Source: Pontibacter ruber
GTDB lineage: Bacteria > Bacteroidota > Bacteroidia > Cytophagales > Hymenobacteraceae
NCBI RefSeq assembly: GCF_023630205.1
Contig: NZ_JALPRR010000001.1
Location: forward strand, 186,001 to 250,000
Reading direction: 5' to 3'
Length of the DNA: 64,000 nt
Position numbers and translations under genes: made by a program. Below the pieces are notes generated by a model. It was not told the DNA's origin and ran no database searches. It worked only from the letters and a program-made list of their open reading frames with translations. Shown in pieces: positions 1 to 8,144 of this stretch; positions within the stretch are counted from its first letter, which is position 1; each line of letters starts with the position of its first letter.

Positions 1-2072
1 ATACGTACCCAGGTATATCCGCCATCTTTTGACGTCTGGATCACGCCATCATCGGAGCCGGTATACAGCAACCCGAAACGCAACGGCGACTCGTCTATTG
101 TTGTAAGTGTACCATAGCCCACATCGCCTTTTCGGCCGCCGTTGGTCAGGTCGCCGGAAAGGGTTTGCATGTCCTCGCCCTTCTTCATGGAGCGGTGGAA
201 TTTGTTCGATCCGAAGTATAGCACATCCTGGTTGTGGCGGCTCAGCAAGATCGGCGATTCCCAGTTAAAGCGCAGCGGCGTTTCGCCCAGTTTATGCGTA
301 GGTTTGATGAACACACGCTCGCCGGTTGCCTTGTTCAGGCGGGTATAGTTGCCGTACTGCGATCCGTTATACACAATGTTGTTATCGCGCCAGTCTACCT
401 GCACCATCATGCCATCGCCACCACCGATGCGCTCATACGGGTACTTGCCGCGGCTGGTCCAGTCCAGGCTATACTTGTAGTTGCTTGGGCCAACCCAGGT
501 GCCGTTGTCCTGCAAACCACCGTACACATTGTAAGGCTTGGCCATATCAACCGCAATAGAATAGAACTGCCCTACCGACGGGTTGTTGGCATAGAACCAC
601 GTCTTGCCATCGTCATAGCTGATGTTGATACCGCCATCGTTGCCATTCACCAGGTAACCCGGCTTGTCAGGGCTCACCCACAGTGCTTGGTGGTCGGAGT
701 GGACGTTATCGCCTTCAATGCTGCGGAAGCTCTTTCCTCCATCATCTGATGTAAGGATCGGAACACCCAGTATATAGATCTTATCTGGGTTGTGAGGAGC
801 CACACGTACTACACCAAAGTAATAGCCGTAGCTGGAGTACAGGTCATCAATGTAGCTGTCGTGGGTTTTCTTCCAGGTTTTGCCGCCATCGTCGGTGCGG
901 TATACTTCGGCACCTTTTACTTCGGTAGCATGGCGCTCGGCCAGCGGATCGATGATATAATCAGATAGTGCAGAAGGCTTCAGTTCACCGCTCTTTACCA
1001 TCGCCTTCAGGCTTTTGGCAGTATAATCGCGCGGGAAACGGTTCTGGTCCAGAAAGGCATTCAGGCTCTTGTCGTCCAGCTTCTGAAACTCTTCTGCCGA
1101 CATGCCCGCAAACAGGTCATTATCCAGCATTTCAGGCTTATCCCCTTTCTTCTCTACCGGACGACGGTCATAGTTATCCAGCAAAGCATACAAGATGTTC
1201 GGGTTGCCAGGAAACAGGCTCAGACCAATGCGGCCTACATTCTCATTGTCCGGAAAACCACTACCGGCCTTGGTGATATCGGTCCAGGTATTACCACCGT
1301 CAGTAGATTTATGGATGCCGGATGATTTTCCGCCTTCCACAAAATCCCAGGCACGGCGCTCGCGGTGCCACAGGGCCGCATACACATTGTTCGGGTTCTT
1401 CGGATCAACCTGCAGGTCGATGGCGCCGGTGTTGTCGTCTATGTACAGCGTTTTTTTCCAGGTTTTACCGCCATCTGTAGTTTTGTAAACGCCACGGTCT
1501 TTGTTTGGCGAGTATAAGTGGCCCAGCGCCGCTACCCAAACGGTGTTCGGGTCGGTTGGGTGCACGATGATCTTGCCGATGTGGTGCGTATCGTCTAGAC
1601 CCATGTGCTGCCAGGTTTTGCCGCCGTCGGTGCTCTTGTAAACGCCCACACCCGAGTAAGAAGAGCGGCTGGAGTTCGCCTCGCCGGTACCGATCCAGAT
1701 GGTTTCGTTGTTGTTCCAGTCGATGGCAATGTCGCCGATGGTCATCACGGCCTGCTCATCAAAAAGCGGTTCAAACGACTGCCCGTTATTCGTAGTTTTC
1801 CAAAGCCCGCCCGAAGCATAAGCTGCATAGAAAGTAGTAGGATCTTTAGGCGAAACGTCGATATCGGTGATACGGCCACTCATTACGGTTGGCCCCACGT
1901 TGCGCAGTTTCAGGTTTGCTGCTAACGAGTTTTGGTCTAGTTGCTGCCTTTTCTGAAAGGCTTCCAGCCTGGCTTTGGCGGGTGTTGCCGCCGGTTGTTT
2001 CGTTTTCTTCTGAGCCTGCACGGCTCCTCCAAGAGCTACCAGCAGTGCTACCGAAAGTATACGTTTTTGCAT
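1..2072 (-). CDS. BNR-repeat (sortilin/VPS10-like) exported protein, 3' end outside window
   Basis: The reading frame starts at ATG 2072 and runs off the left edge, so about 690 residues of the N-terminal part are visible. A signal peptide (MQKRILSVALLVALGGAVQAQ) is followed by a beta-propeller region with many Asp-box/BNR motifs of the form S-T-D-G-G-K-T-W, typical of the sortilin/VPS10 and glycosyl-hydrolase-like photosystem stability families. It is therefore an exported or periplasmic protein. Bacteroidota carry many such proteins annotated as glycosyl hydrolases, but true catalysis is rarely shown and I do not infer a substrate. It shares its architecture and many motifs with the 1062-residue protein at 8145-11333, so the two look paralogous. 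No catalytic residues can be assigned. Confidence 0.85.
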   Translation of the reverse strand, partial: MQKRILSVALLVALGGAVQAQKKTKQPAATPAKARLEAFQKRQQLDQNSLAANLKLRNVGPTVMSGRITDIDVSPKDPTTFYAAYASGGLWKTTNNGQSFEPLFDEQAVMTIGDIAIDWNNNETIWIGTGEANSSRSSYSGVGVYKSTDGGKTWQHMGLDDTHHIGKIIVHPTDPNTVWVAALGHLYSPNKDRGVYKTTDGGKTWKKTLYIDDNTGAIDLQVDPKNPNNVYAALWHRERRAWDFVEGGKSSGIHKSTDGGNTWTDITKAGSGFPDNENVGRIGLSLFPGNPNILYALLDNYDRRPVEKKGDKPEMLDNDLFAGMSAEEFQKLDDKSLNAFLDQNRFPRDYTAKSLKAMVKSGELKPSALSDYIIDPLAERHATEVKGAEVYRTDDGGKTWKKTHDSYIDDLYSSYGYYFGVVRVAPHNPDKIYILGVPILTSDDGGKSFRSIEGDNVHSDHQALWVSPDKPGYLVNGNDGGINISYDDGKTWFYANNPSVGQFYSIAVDMAKPYNVYGGLQDNGTWVGPSNYKYSLDWTSRGKYPYERIGGGDGMMVQVDWRDNNIVYNGSQYGNYTRLNKATGERVFIKPTHKLGETPLRFNWESPILLSRHNQDVLYFGSNKFHRSMKKGEDMQTLSGDLTNGGRKGDVGYGTLTTIDESPLRFGLLYTGSDDGVIQTSKDGGYTWVR

Positions 2073-2326
2073 TGTATAGAAATAGGGTGATTAGTATGGT
2101 TTAGATTGCGTCTCTAAAGCTAATGATTTACCCGCTATTTTAGAATAGGGTGATAACATTGGAGTGTATCATTCTAGAAAATGACAAAATTGGAGAAGCC
2201 TGTCTCTTTTACATTTCGTCTTTTCTGATAAAGTCAACCTCATCGGGCAAGTATAAATCCTGGTACGCCACTATCTCCGTACCAGGAAATGAAGTATAAA
2301 AGTATACTTCATTTAAGTATAAAAAC

Positions 2327-2995
2327 ATGGGAAAGGCTATTGGTTTTGATGTATACGGCACCCTGGCAAACCCGCACCAGATAGACAGGCACCTGACAGA
2401 ACTGATCGGGGAACAGGCAGCATCGTTTGCAAAGCTCTGGCGGGAGAAACAGCTGGAGTATGCCTTCCGGAAAGGGCTGATGAACAGGTATGAAAACTTC
2501 GAGATCTGCACCAGGCAAGCACTCTCCTATTGTATAACCACCTTTGACGCAAGCATTACACAAGAGCAGCAGGAGCACCTGATGAAGCAGTACCAGCACC
2601 TGCCTGCTTTTGCGGATGCAGCTGCCGGTTTGGAGCAACTCAAAAGCCAGGGGCACCGGCTCGTAGCTTTTTCAAACGGACTGGAAAAGAACGTGCGCAA
2701 ATTATTGGAAAATGCAGGGCTGCTGCAATATCTGGAAAACGTGATCAGCGTAGATGATGTCCGGCAATTCAAGCCACATCCGCAGGTATATCAGCACCTT
2801 GCCAAGCGCCTGAACACGCCTGTTCAGGATACCTGGCTTGTGTCGAGCAACCCCTGGGACGTGATCGGTGCCAAAAGTGCCGGCCTTCATGCAGCCTGGG
2901 TGCAACGGAACAAACGCACCGTGTTTGACCCGTGGAATGTTGAACCTGATCTTGTTGCAGAAAGTATACCTGACTTGGCTCTCAAACTAAAATAG
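2327..2995 (+). CDS. haloacid dehalogenase type II family hydrolase
   Basis: A 222-residue cytoplasmic HAD hydrolase. The nucleophile motif is F-D-V-Y-G-T (D8, T12). The serine motif (A-F-S-N-G), the lysine motif (K-P-H-P) followed by V-Y, and the late S-S-N-P-W-D motif are all in order. This residue set matches L-2-haloacid dehalogenases (D, T, R, S, K, Y, S, N, D) better than phosphatase-type HADs, so hydrolytic dehalogenation of short 2-haloacids is possible; the true substrate is unknown. The length fits the family (220-230). It stands alone, 30 bp before the ThuA gene on the same strand, and the two could be co-transcribed. The start codon follows a cluster of three AAGTATA words at 2291-2320. 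Confidence 0.85.
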   Translation: MGKAIGFDVYGTLANPHQIDRHLTELIGEQAASFAKLWREKQLEYAFRKGLMNRYENFEICTRQALSYCITTFDASITQEQQEHLMKQYQHLPAFADAAAGLEQLKSQGHRLVAFSNGLEKNVRKLLENAGLLQYLENVISVDDVRQFKPHPQVYQHLAKRLNTPVQDTWLVSSNPWDVIGAKSAGLHAAWVQRNKRTVFDPWNVEPDLVAESIPDLALKLK

Positions 2996-3025
2996 AAGTA
3001 TAAATTACAGCCCAAGACCCGACCT

Positions 3026-3769
3026 ATGAAAAATATCCTGCTATTGCTGTTTCTGCTTTGTGCTTTCGCTTCTTGTACCGAGTCTGATTCAGTTGCTGTC
3101 GCTGATCAGAACTCCTCGCCCGCTCACTTGCTTGTTTTTTCTAAAACGAGCGGGTTCCGGCACGAATCTATACCTGCCGGCATAGCTGCCATACATAAAC
3201 TGGCACAGGAACCCGGTGTACGGGTAACAGCTACTGAAAATGCAGCCTATTTCACAGAGGATTCCCTGTCAAAGTATAAAGCGGTCGTTTTCCTGAGTAC
3301 CACACAGGATGTGCTTAACGCCAGCCAGCAGGCTGCTTTCGAAAAGTATATCCGTGGAGGCGGCGGTTTTGCGGGCATACACGCTGCTTCCGATACCGAG
3401 TACGACTGGCCCTGGTATAACAAACTGGTCGGGGCATACTTCGAAAGCCACCCGCACATACAGCAGGCAAGTATAAATGTCTTAGATAAAAGCCATCCTT
3501 CCACCACCCATCTCCCCGACCATTGGGAACGAACAGACGAGTGGTACAATTTCAAAAACATGAACCCGGATGTAAAAGTGCTGGCAAAACTGGACGAGAA
3601 AACCTATGAAGGAGGAAAGAACGGCGACAACCATCCGATTGCCTGGTACCACGAATTTGAAGGAGGCCGGGCTTTTTACACAGCCCTTGGCCATACTTCC
3701 GAAAGCTACTCAGAGCCGTTGTTTCTGCAGCACATCTGGGGCGGCATTGAATATGCAATGGGAGAATAA
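3026..3769 (+). CDS. ThuA-like domain lipoprotein
   Basis: A 247-residue exported lipoprotein. The signal ends in a lipobox-like L-C-A-F-A-S-C, so the Cys is probably lipidated. The rest is a single ThuA domain (glutamine-amidotransferase-like fold, related to trehalose utilisation protein ThuA): the first strand motif L-L-V-F-S-K-T-S-G-F-R-H, then G-G-G-G-F-A-G-I-H, then G-R-A-F-Y-T-A-L-G-H-T near the C-terminus. ThuA proteins are linked to sugar oxidation or degradation, but activity for stand-alone lipoprotein forms is not established. It lies 30 bp downstream of the HAD gene and converges on the HTH gene. Confidence 0.85.
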   Translation: MKNILLLLFLLCAFASCTESDSVAVADQNSSPAHLLVFSKTSGFRHESIPAGIAAIHKLAQEPGVRVTATENAAYFTEDSLSKYKAVVFLSTTQDVLNASQQAAFEKYIRGGGGFAGIHAASDTEYDWPWYNKLVGAYFESHPHIQQASINVLDKSHPSTTHLPDHWERTDEWYNFKNMNPDVKVLAKLDEKTYEGGKNGDNHPIAWYHEFEGGRAFYTALGHTSESYSEPLFLQHIWGGIEYAMGE

Positions 3770-3785
3770 ACTAGATCCGGCATAA

Positions 3786-3986
3786 TCAATCCTGGTCCTC
3801 CAGCGAAAATATATCTTCCACCGACTTGCTAAACACGCGTGCAATTTTAAGTGCCAGCACAGTAGAGGGTACATACTTGTTTGCCTCCATGGCATTGATT
3901 GTTTGCCGGCTTACGCCTATCTTTTTTGCAAGCTCCTCCTGTGTCAGGTTATGTATGGCCCGTTCCACTTTTAAAGTATTCTTCAT
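3786..3986 (-). CDS. small XRE-family helix-turn-helix regulator
   Basis: A 66-residue protein that is almost entirely one HTH_3 domain. The helix-turn-helix region reads L-T-Q-E-E-L-A-K-K-I-G-V-S-R-Q-T-I-N-A-M-E. This compact class (YozG-like, with a C-terminal E-D-I-F-S-L-E) is common in Bacteroidota and is usually paired with a small membrane protein. Its ATG overlaps the stop of the upstream membrane-protein gene in an ATGA (3983-3986), implying translational coupling. It probably regulates its own operon. I see no clear operator. Confidence 0.88.
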   Translation of the reverse strand: MKNTLKVERAIHNLTQEELAKKIGVSRQTINAMEANKYVPSTVLALKIARVFSKSVEDIFSLEDQD

Positions 3987-4450
3987 GCGAAAGATTTGGA
4001 GGTGCGGTGAAGTATAAAGTTGAAGCGGACCAGGAAAATGAACAGCAACGTGAACATGTTAAAGATCATGATCTGGTAAAAGCCCGCCCCATAGATAAAC
4101 AACAACGAAAAAAGCAGGAAACCATAGTTGATGTATGTTGCCCACAACAGTGACTCCAGCCTGATCTTGGCGATATACTCGTCTTCGTCTTTCTCCTCTG
4201 AAAAAGCAGCCAGCAAGCCGCCTATGATCACCATCGCACCAATGAGCTCATCAGCAAGGTCAGTTTTCGTTAAGGTTAGAAACTTATTGGGCTCAAACAA
4301 CCCTCCGTCATACAAAGCAAAAACGGTAGCATTCAGCTTGAAGAAGCTGTAATCGAAGAGCACCATCAGGAGGCCGAGCAGGGTGGATGGGATAAGTAAT
4401 ATCCAACCGATGATCTTATATCGGTTGGGAAAAAGATAACGTGTTTTCAT
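3983..4450 (-). CDS. small integral membrane protein paired with HTH regulator
   Basis: A protein of about 155 residues with four hydrophobic segments (near residues 10-30, 65-85, 100-120 and 125-145) and a charged E-E-K-D-E-D-E-Y-I loop. I start it at ATG 4450 (MKTRYLFPNR); an upstream in-frame ATG at 4477 would add only a polar nonapeptide. No family function is recognised. Its stop overlaps the start of the XRE regulator by four bases, so the two are one unit. Such membrane-protein/HTH pairs recur in Bacteroidota and may sense membrane state, but this is inference. Confidence 0.75.
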   Translation of the reverse strand: MKTRYLFPNRYKIIGWILLIPSTLLGLLMVLFDYSFFKLNATVFALYDGGLFEPNKFLTLTKTDLADELIGAMVIIGGLLAAFSEEKDEDEYIAKIRLESLLWATYINYGFLLFSLLFIYGAGFYQIMIFNMFTLLFIFLVRFNFILHRTSKSFA

Positions 4451-4602
4451 GGTCTTATTTCTTGAAGTACACACCAAATGTAAAGAAAACCTGCTTTATG
4501 TAAAACATACTTTACTTTTTGTAAGCTCTATTTTACATGAACAACTAACGCTTGAGGGTCAATTGACTTTAATTTTAAGTGAACAGAGAAGGGAATAAAA
4601 AC

Positions 4603-4636
4603 AAAAGAGCCGAAACATTACCTGCTTCGGCTCTTT
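4603..4636 (-). terminator. intrinsic terminator after TonB receptor gene
   Basis: A 10-bp stem (AAAGAGCCGAA with TTCGGCTCTTT) around an 11-nt loop, followed on the minus strand by a T-rich tract. It lies 33 bp past the receptor stop codon. Confidence 0.85.
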
Positions 4637-4668
4637 ACATAATAGTTGGCTACTGTTTTTAAATACCT

Positions 4669-7077
4669 CTAGAACTTCCCTCTTAGAGTCAGAACCACAT
4701 TTCTGCCAGGAGCGCTGATGCCGGAGGCGAACACGCGATAGTAACGGTCAGCAATGTTTTCCACCGCTGCCTGGAACTGCAGGTTTGGCGTGAGCTGGTA
4801 GGCAGTGCGCAGGTTAAAGGTGTGCCAGGCGGGCATACCCTGTGGTGTGGCATACTGCAGGTTGTCTTCGCCGTTCGGGTTGTAGTCTGCCAGCTTTTTG
4901 GCACCATGGTAGAGCATGAAGAATTCGGCACGCACGCGCTTTAGCTGCAGGTTTATACTTGTCTTTCCGAACAGCGGCGGGATGTGGTCCAGCGGAATAT
5001 CGTTGCCCTCGGTATGGATGCGGCCATAGGTATAGTTCAGTGAGGAACTCAGGCTCAGGTAACCTGTCACGTCGGCCTGCAGGCTGGCGCTGTAGCCATA
5101 CAACGATGCTTTGCCGGCATTTACGTTTGCGGTTACCTGGCTCAGTTGCCCGTCGTAATCAATGGAATCCTGCCCGTTGAAAACAAAAGGCTGCGTTGTG
5201 ATGGCATTGCGGTACCAGGTGCGGTAACCCACCACTTCCAGGTGCAGGCGGTCTTGTATCGTTTTTGAAGCACTTACTTCCAGGTTATATGTATGCTCCG
5301 GCGCCAGGCTTGGGTTTGGCACAATAACGTTACCCGGTGTTGAATCGAATACTTTACTCAGGTCATCTACGTTCGGAGCGCGAAAGCCGGTAGAACCAAG
5401 CAAAGCAAAACGCCAGCCACTGCCCGGCAGCAACACGGCCCCTACATTACCCGATACAGCATGGTTTCGCTGCTTCAGTTTATCCTCCAGAAAAGGGAAG
5501 TATGTTTTGTCTTCGAACGTGGCATCCAGGCCTACATAGTTATAACGTAGCCCTTCGTTCAGCACCAGCCACGGAGCTATGTCCCAGGTATGGGTAACGT
5601 AGGCGGCTGCGCTGTGCATGCTGGAGCCCCCATCCGGGTAGCGGGTAAACAGCGGCCTGTGCTGACCTGTAACAATGTTCTCTTCGTTGGCTTCTGAGTT
5701 TACGCCATTATAGGTTGCTTCCAGGCCATACTGCAGCCGATGTGCCGTTATACTTTTGGTAAAATCTGCATTCAGGCTGTATACCTGTACCTGCTCTATG
5801 CGGTGCGAAAGCCAGTCTTTGCCGAAGCGACGGTCGTTGCGGCTTTCCTCCAGCCACTGGTAAGCGGCTATTACCTTTGCCTCATCATAAAGTTTTGTAG
5901 CTCCAGTTAGACCCAACGTATAGGCGCCGAGCAAACGTTGTTGCGGACCGTAATACCACTGCCCGAACTTCAGCTTGCCTCCCGAAAAATCGGTCAGGCG
6001 GTCGTAGCGCGGAATATCGGAGCTGGTACTAAGCTGCAGGTTTAAGGTATGACTTATACTTTCTGATGGCTTGAAAAGCACTTTCTGCAACAGATCGTAC
6101 TGCTTGTAGCCTGTCGGGCGCTGCACCCTCGGGTCGGGGTTTACGAGCATGGTATCGCGGTTGCCGATGCGGGCCGCATAGTAGTTGCGCACCCCCAGTT
6201 CACCATAGCTATCCTGCCGGTTCTCGCCCTGGCGCAGGTTGCCAAAATTAGAAGCAGTTATACTTGTCAGGCTGGCCCATTTGCTGCGGCCGTAGTTTAC
6301 CTGGGCATGTATGGTTTTTTCGTCCGGAGCAGAAGCGTACCGGGTAAAGGCGCTTCCGCTGACCAGCTTTTTGCTACCTTCTTCTGCCAGTTTTGGCTGC
6401 ACCGTATGGAAGTGCAGCACACCGCCCAACGCATCCGAACCATAGATTACAGAGCTTGGTCCGAACACTACTTCGGCACGTTGCAGCACGCTGTTATCCA
6501 GTGTAATGATGTTTTGCAGGTGCCCGCCGCGGTAAATGGCATTGTTCATGCGCACGCCGTCCACTACCAGCAGCACCTTATTCGCTTCAAAACCCCGGAT
6601 GATCGGGCTGCCCCCTCCCATCTGGCTTTTCTGCACCAGCACCTTACCGCTTTGCTGGATCACATCGGCTGTGGTAGGCTGGCTCATAAAGTTCAGTTCT
6701 CTGCGGCTAAGCACCTCCACCTGCTGCGGCACCAATTGTTTTTGCGTGGCAAACCGCCCTGCCGATACCACTACCTCGCCCAGGTTGTGGCTCTGCTGCA
6801 CCATGTTTACCTGATATTGCTGTTGCTGTAACTGTGCAGCTGTCAGCACCAGCGGCTGATAACCCACATAGTTTAATCTGATCTGTGTGCTTGCGGGGAG
6901 AAGTTGTGAGAGATCGGCGCGGCCTTTGGCATCAGTCTGCGTGCTGCCGGCTTCGGCCGTGATGGTAACGCCGGTTAAAGGCTCCAGCGTAGTTTTATCC
7001 ACTACTTTTATACTTTGTGCCAAACTTAGGTGGCCCAGCAACAAAGACAAGGGCAAAAGCCCCAGTAATTTTTTCAT
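4669..7077 (-). CDS. TonB-dependent outer-membrane receptor (heme/siderophore type)
   Basis: An 802-residue receptor starting at ATG 7077, where a signal peptide (MKKLLGLLPLSLLLGHLSLAQ) begins; the longer frame from 7134 adds a non-signal extension. Residues about 25-95 form a carboxypeptidase-regulatory-like domain. The TonB plug follows (V-L-L-V-V-D-G-V-R-M-N-N, then F-G-P-S-S-V-I-Y-G-S-D-A-L-G-G-V), then a 22-strand beta-barrel ending in an aromatic residue (L-R-G-K-F). The plug signature resembles hemoglobin/heme and siderophore receptors. It lies 14 bp downstream of a PepSY-associated membrane protein in the same operon, a pairing typical of iron or heme uptake. The ligand itself cannot be read from the sequence. 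Confidence 0.9.
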   Translation of the reverse strand: MKKLLGLLPLSLLLGHLSLAQSIKVVDKTTLEPLTGVTITAEAGSTQTDAKGRADLSQLLPASTQIRLNYVGYQPLVLTAAQLQQQQYQVNMVQQSHNLGEVVVSAGRFATQKQLVPQQVEVLSRRELNFMSQPTTADVIQQSGKVLVQKSQMGGGSPIIRGFEANKVLLVVDGVRMNNAIYRGGHLQNIITLDNSVLQRAEVVFGPSSVIYGSDALGGVLHFHTVQPKLAEEGSKKLVSGSAFTRYASAPDEKTIHAQVNYGRSKWASLTSITASNFGNLRQGENRQDSYGELGVRNYYAARIGNRDTMLVNPDPRVQRPTGYKQYDLLQKVLFKPSESISHTLNLQLSTSSDIPRYDRLTDFSGGKLKFGQWYYGPQQRLLGAYTLGLTGATKLYDEAKVIAAYQWLEESRNDRRFGKDWLSHRIEQVQVYSLNADFTKSITAHRLQYGLEATYNGVNSEANEENIVTGQHRPLFTRYPDGGSSMHSAAAYVTHTWDIAPWLVLNEGLRYNYVGLDATFEDKTYFPFLEDKLKQRNHAVSGNVGAVLLPGSGWRFALLGSTGFRAPNVDDLSKVFDSTPGNVIVPNPSLAPEHTYNLEVSASKTIQDRLHLEVVGYRTWYRNAITTQPFVFNGQDSIDYDGQLSQVTANVNAGKASLYGYSASLQADVTGYLSLSSSLNYTYGRIHTEGNDIPLDHIPPLFGKTSINLQLKRVRAEFFMLYHGAKKLADYNPNGEDNLQYATPQGMPAWHTFNLRTAYQLTPNLQFQAAVENIADRYYRVFASGISAPGRNVVLTLRGKF

Positions 7078-7091
7078 GAAAGCGTAAAGTT

Positions 7092-7649
7092 CTATTCCTG
7101 TTTTAATTGTCTTATTTTCTTCGGATAAAACCAAAGGAAGAAGCCCGTAACCGAAAGTATAAGCAGCCCCAGCCCCAGCACATTCATGCTTAAAACTTTA
7201 AAAAAGTCGCTGATAATGGAGCCGTCATGCACTTTCTCGATCCAGTCGGAGTGGCGCTGGGCCACAGAAAGTACCTTGCCGGTGCCGGCATCGAGTTGTA
7301 CTTCCCAGCTTCCCTCCAGAAAAATGGTTTTCACAATGCCTTTGTCCAGGCGGGCCTCAATACGGTCTATCGGATTATTCTTCACGGCAACAGCCGAGTC
7401 CAGGGCTGCAATAGAAAGAGCAGCCATTTCATGATGGGAGATCCACTGCTGCAGGTCGGTGGTTGCGCCCTTTTGTGTTGGCGGTTGCAGTAGATCCACA
7501 TCCTTTTTCCAGGCAAGCAGCATACCCGTCAGGCTACTGATCAGCACCAGCAACCCGATCGCCAACCCCAGGTAGCGGTGGTACACCCTGAAGTTGCGCA
7601 GCTTTTCGGTGATGGTCTTCACCTTCTGCTTGGTGGTTATAGTGCTCAA
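7092..7649 (-). CDS. PepSY-associated TM helix protein
   Basis: A 185-residue inner-membrane protein. One N-terminal helix (Y-L-G-L-A-I-G-L-L-V-L near residue 26) and one C-terminal helix (L-G-L-G-L-L-I-L-S-V-T-G-F-F-L-W) flank a periplasmic PepSY-like domain. The N-terminal F-R-V-Y-H-R-Y-L-G motif is typical of PepSY_TM proteins, which include iron-uptake reductases. This is the short form with two helices rather than four. It precedes the TonB receptor by 14 bp and is probably its operon partner in iron or heme handling. Confidence 0.85.
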   Translation of the reverse strand: MSTITTKQKVKTITEKLRNFRVYHRYLGLAIGLLVLISSLTGMLLAWKKDVDLLQPPTQKGATTDLQQWISHHEMAALSIAALDSAVAVKNNPIDRIEARLDKGIVKTIFLEGSWEVQLDAGTGKVLSVAQRHSDWIEKVHDGSIISDFFKVLSMNVLGLGLLILSVTGFFLWFYPKKIRQLKQE

Positions 7650-8093
7650 TTTCTTTCTGGATAAGGTAAAAGCCAGTACTTATAGTAAATACAGGAAGTA
7701 CATGCATGCTGCTCCGGCTGTTCAATATCTTACATAAACAGCAAAGAAGCAAAGCACGCTCCTCAATATTGGTGTTCAAACTTGTATTAAATTTCGTTTA
7801 CCTCGTGCAACCTTTCAGCCCGATTAACACTCTTGTAATTAATCAGATATAAATCACATGGTCTACAAACTATAGATTCGAAATCGACAGTTTGGTTTAA
7901 TACCGTGGTGATAATTGAGTTGAATTGATAAACCTTTGCCATGCAGGACACCATCCTTTATCAGTTAAAGGCTTTTTTATACTTGCTCCTGTCTATCATA
8001 GAAAGAGACAACTAAGCATACCCCTTCTCCTGCTGAAACCTGCACAGGTGGCACATCCTTTTATTCTGTTTGCTGAAAGTATTTTACTGCAAT
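7650..8093. other. gene-free spacer upstream of PepSY-TonB operon
   Basis: About 445 AT-rich bases with no credible gene. It should hold the minus-strand promoter of the PepSY-receptor operon, but I find no TAnnTTTG box in the right orientation and no riboswitch-like fold. One TATACTT word lies at about 7979. Confidence 0.5.
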
Positions 8094-8127
8094 AAAAAAG
8101 CCCCGCCAGTACTGGCGGGGCTTTTTT
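8094..8127. terminator. perfect palindromic terminator after BNR protein gene
   Basis: A 17-bp perfectly symmetrical hairpin (AAAAAAGCCCCGCCAGT and its complement). It can terminate in both directions and serves the minus-strand BNR gene ending at 8145. Confidence 0.9.
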
Positions 8128-8144
8128 GTTATGAAGCGCTTCTA

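Noticed and set aside
7650..8093. riboswitch upstream of the PepSY-TonB receptor operon
   Set aside because: No cobalamin-box, TPP-box or other conserved core was recognisable.
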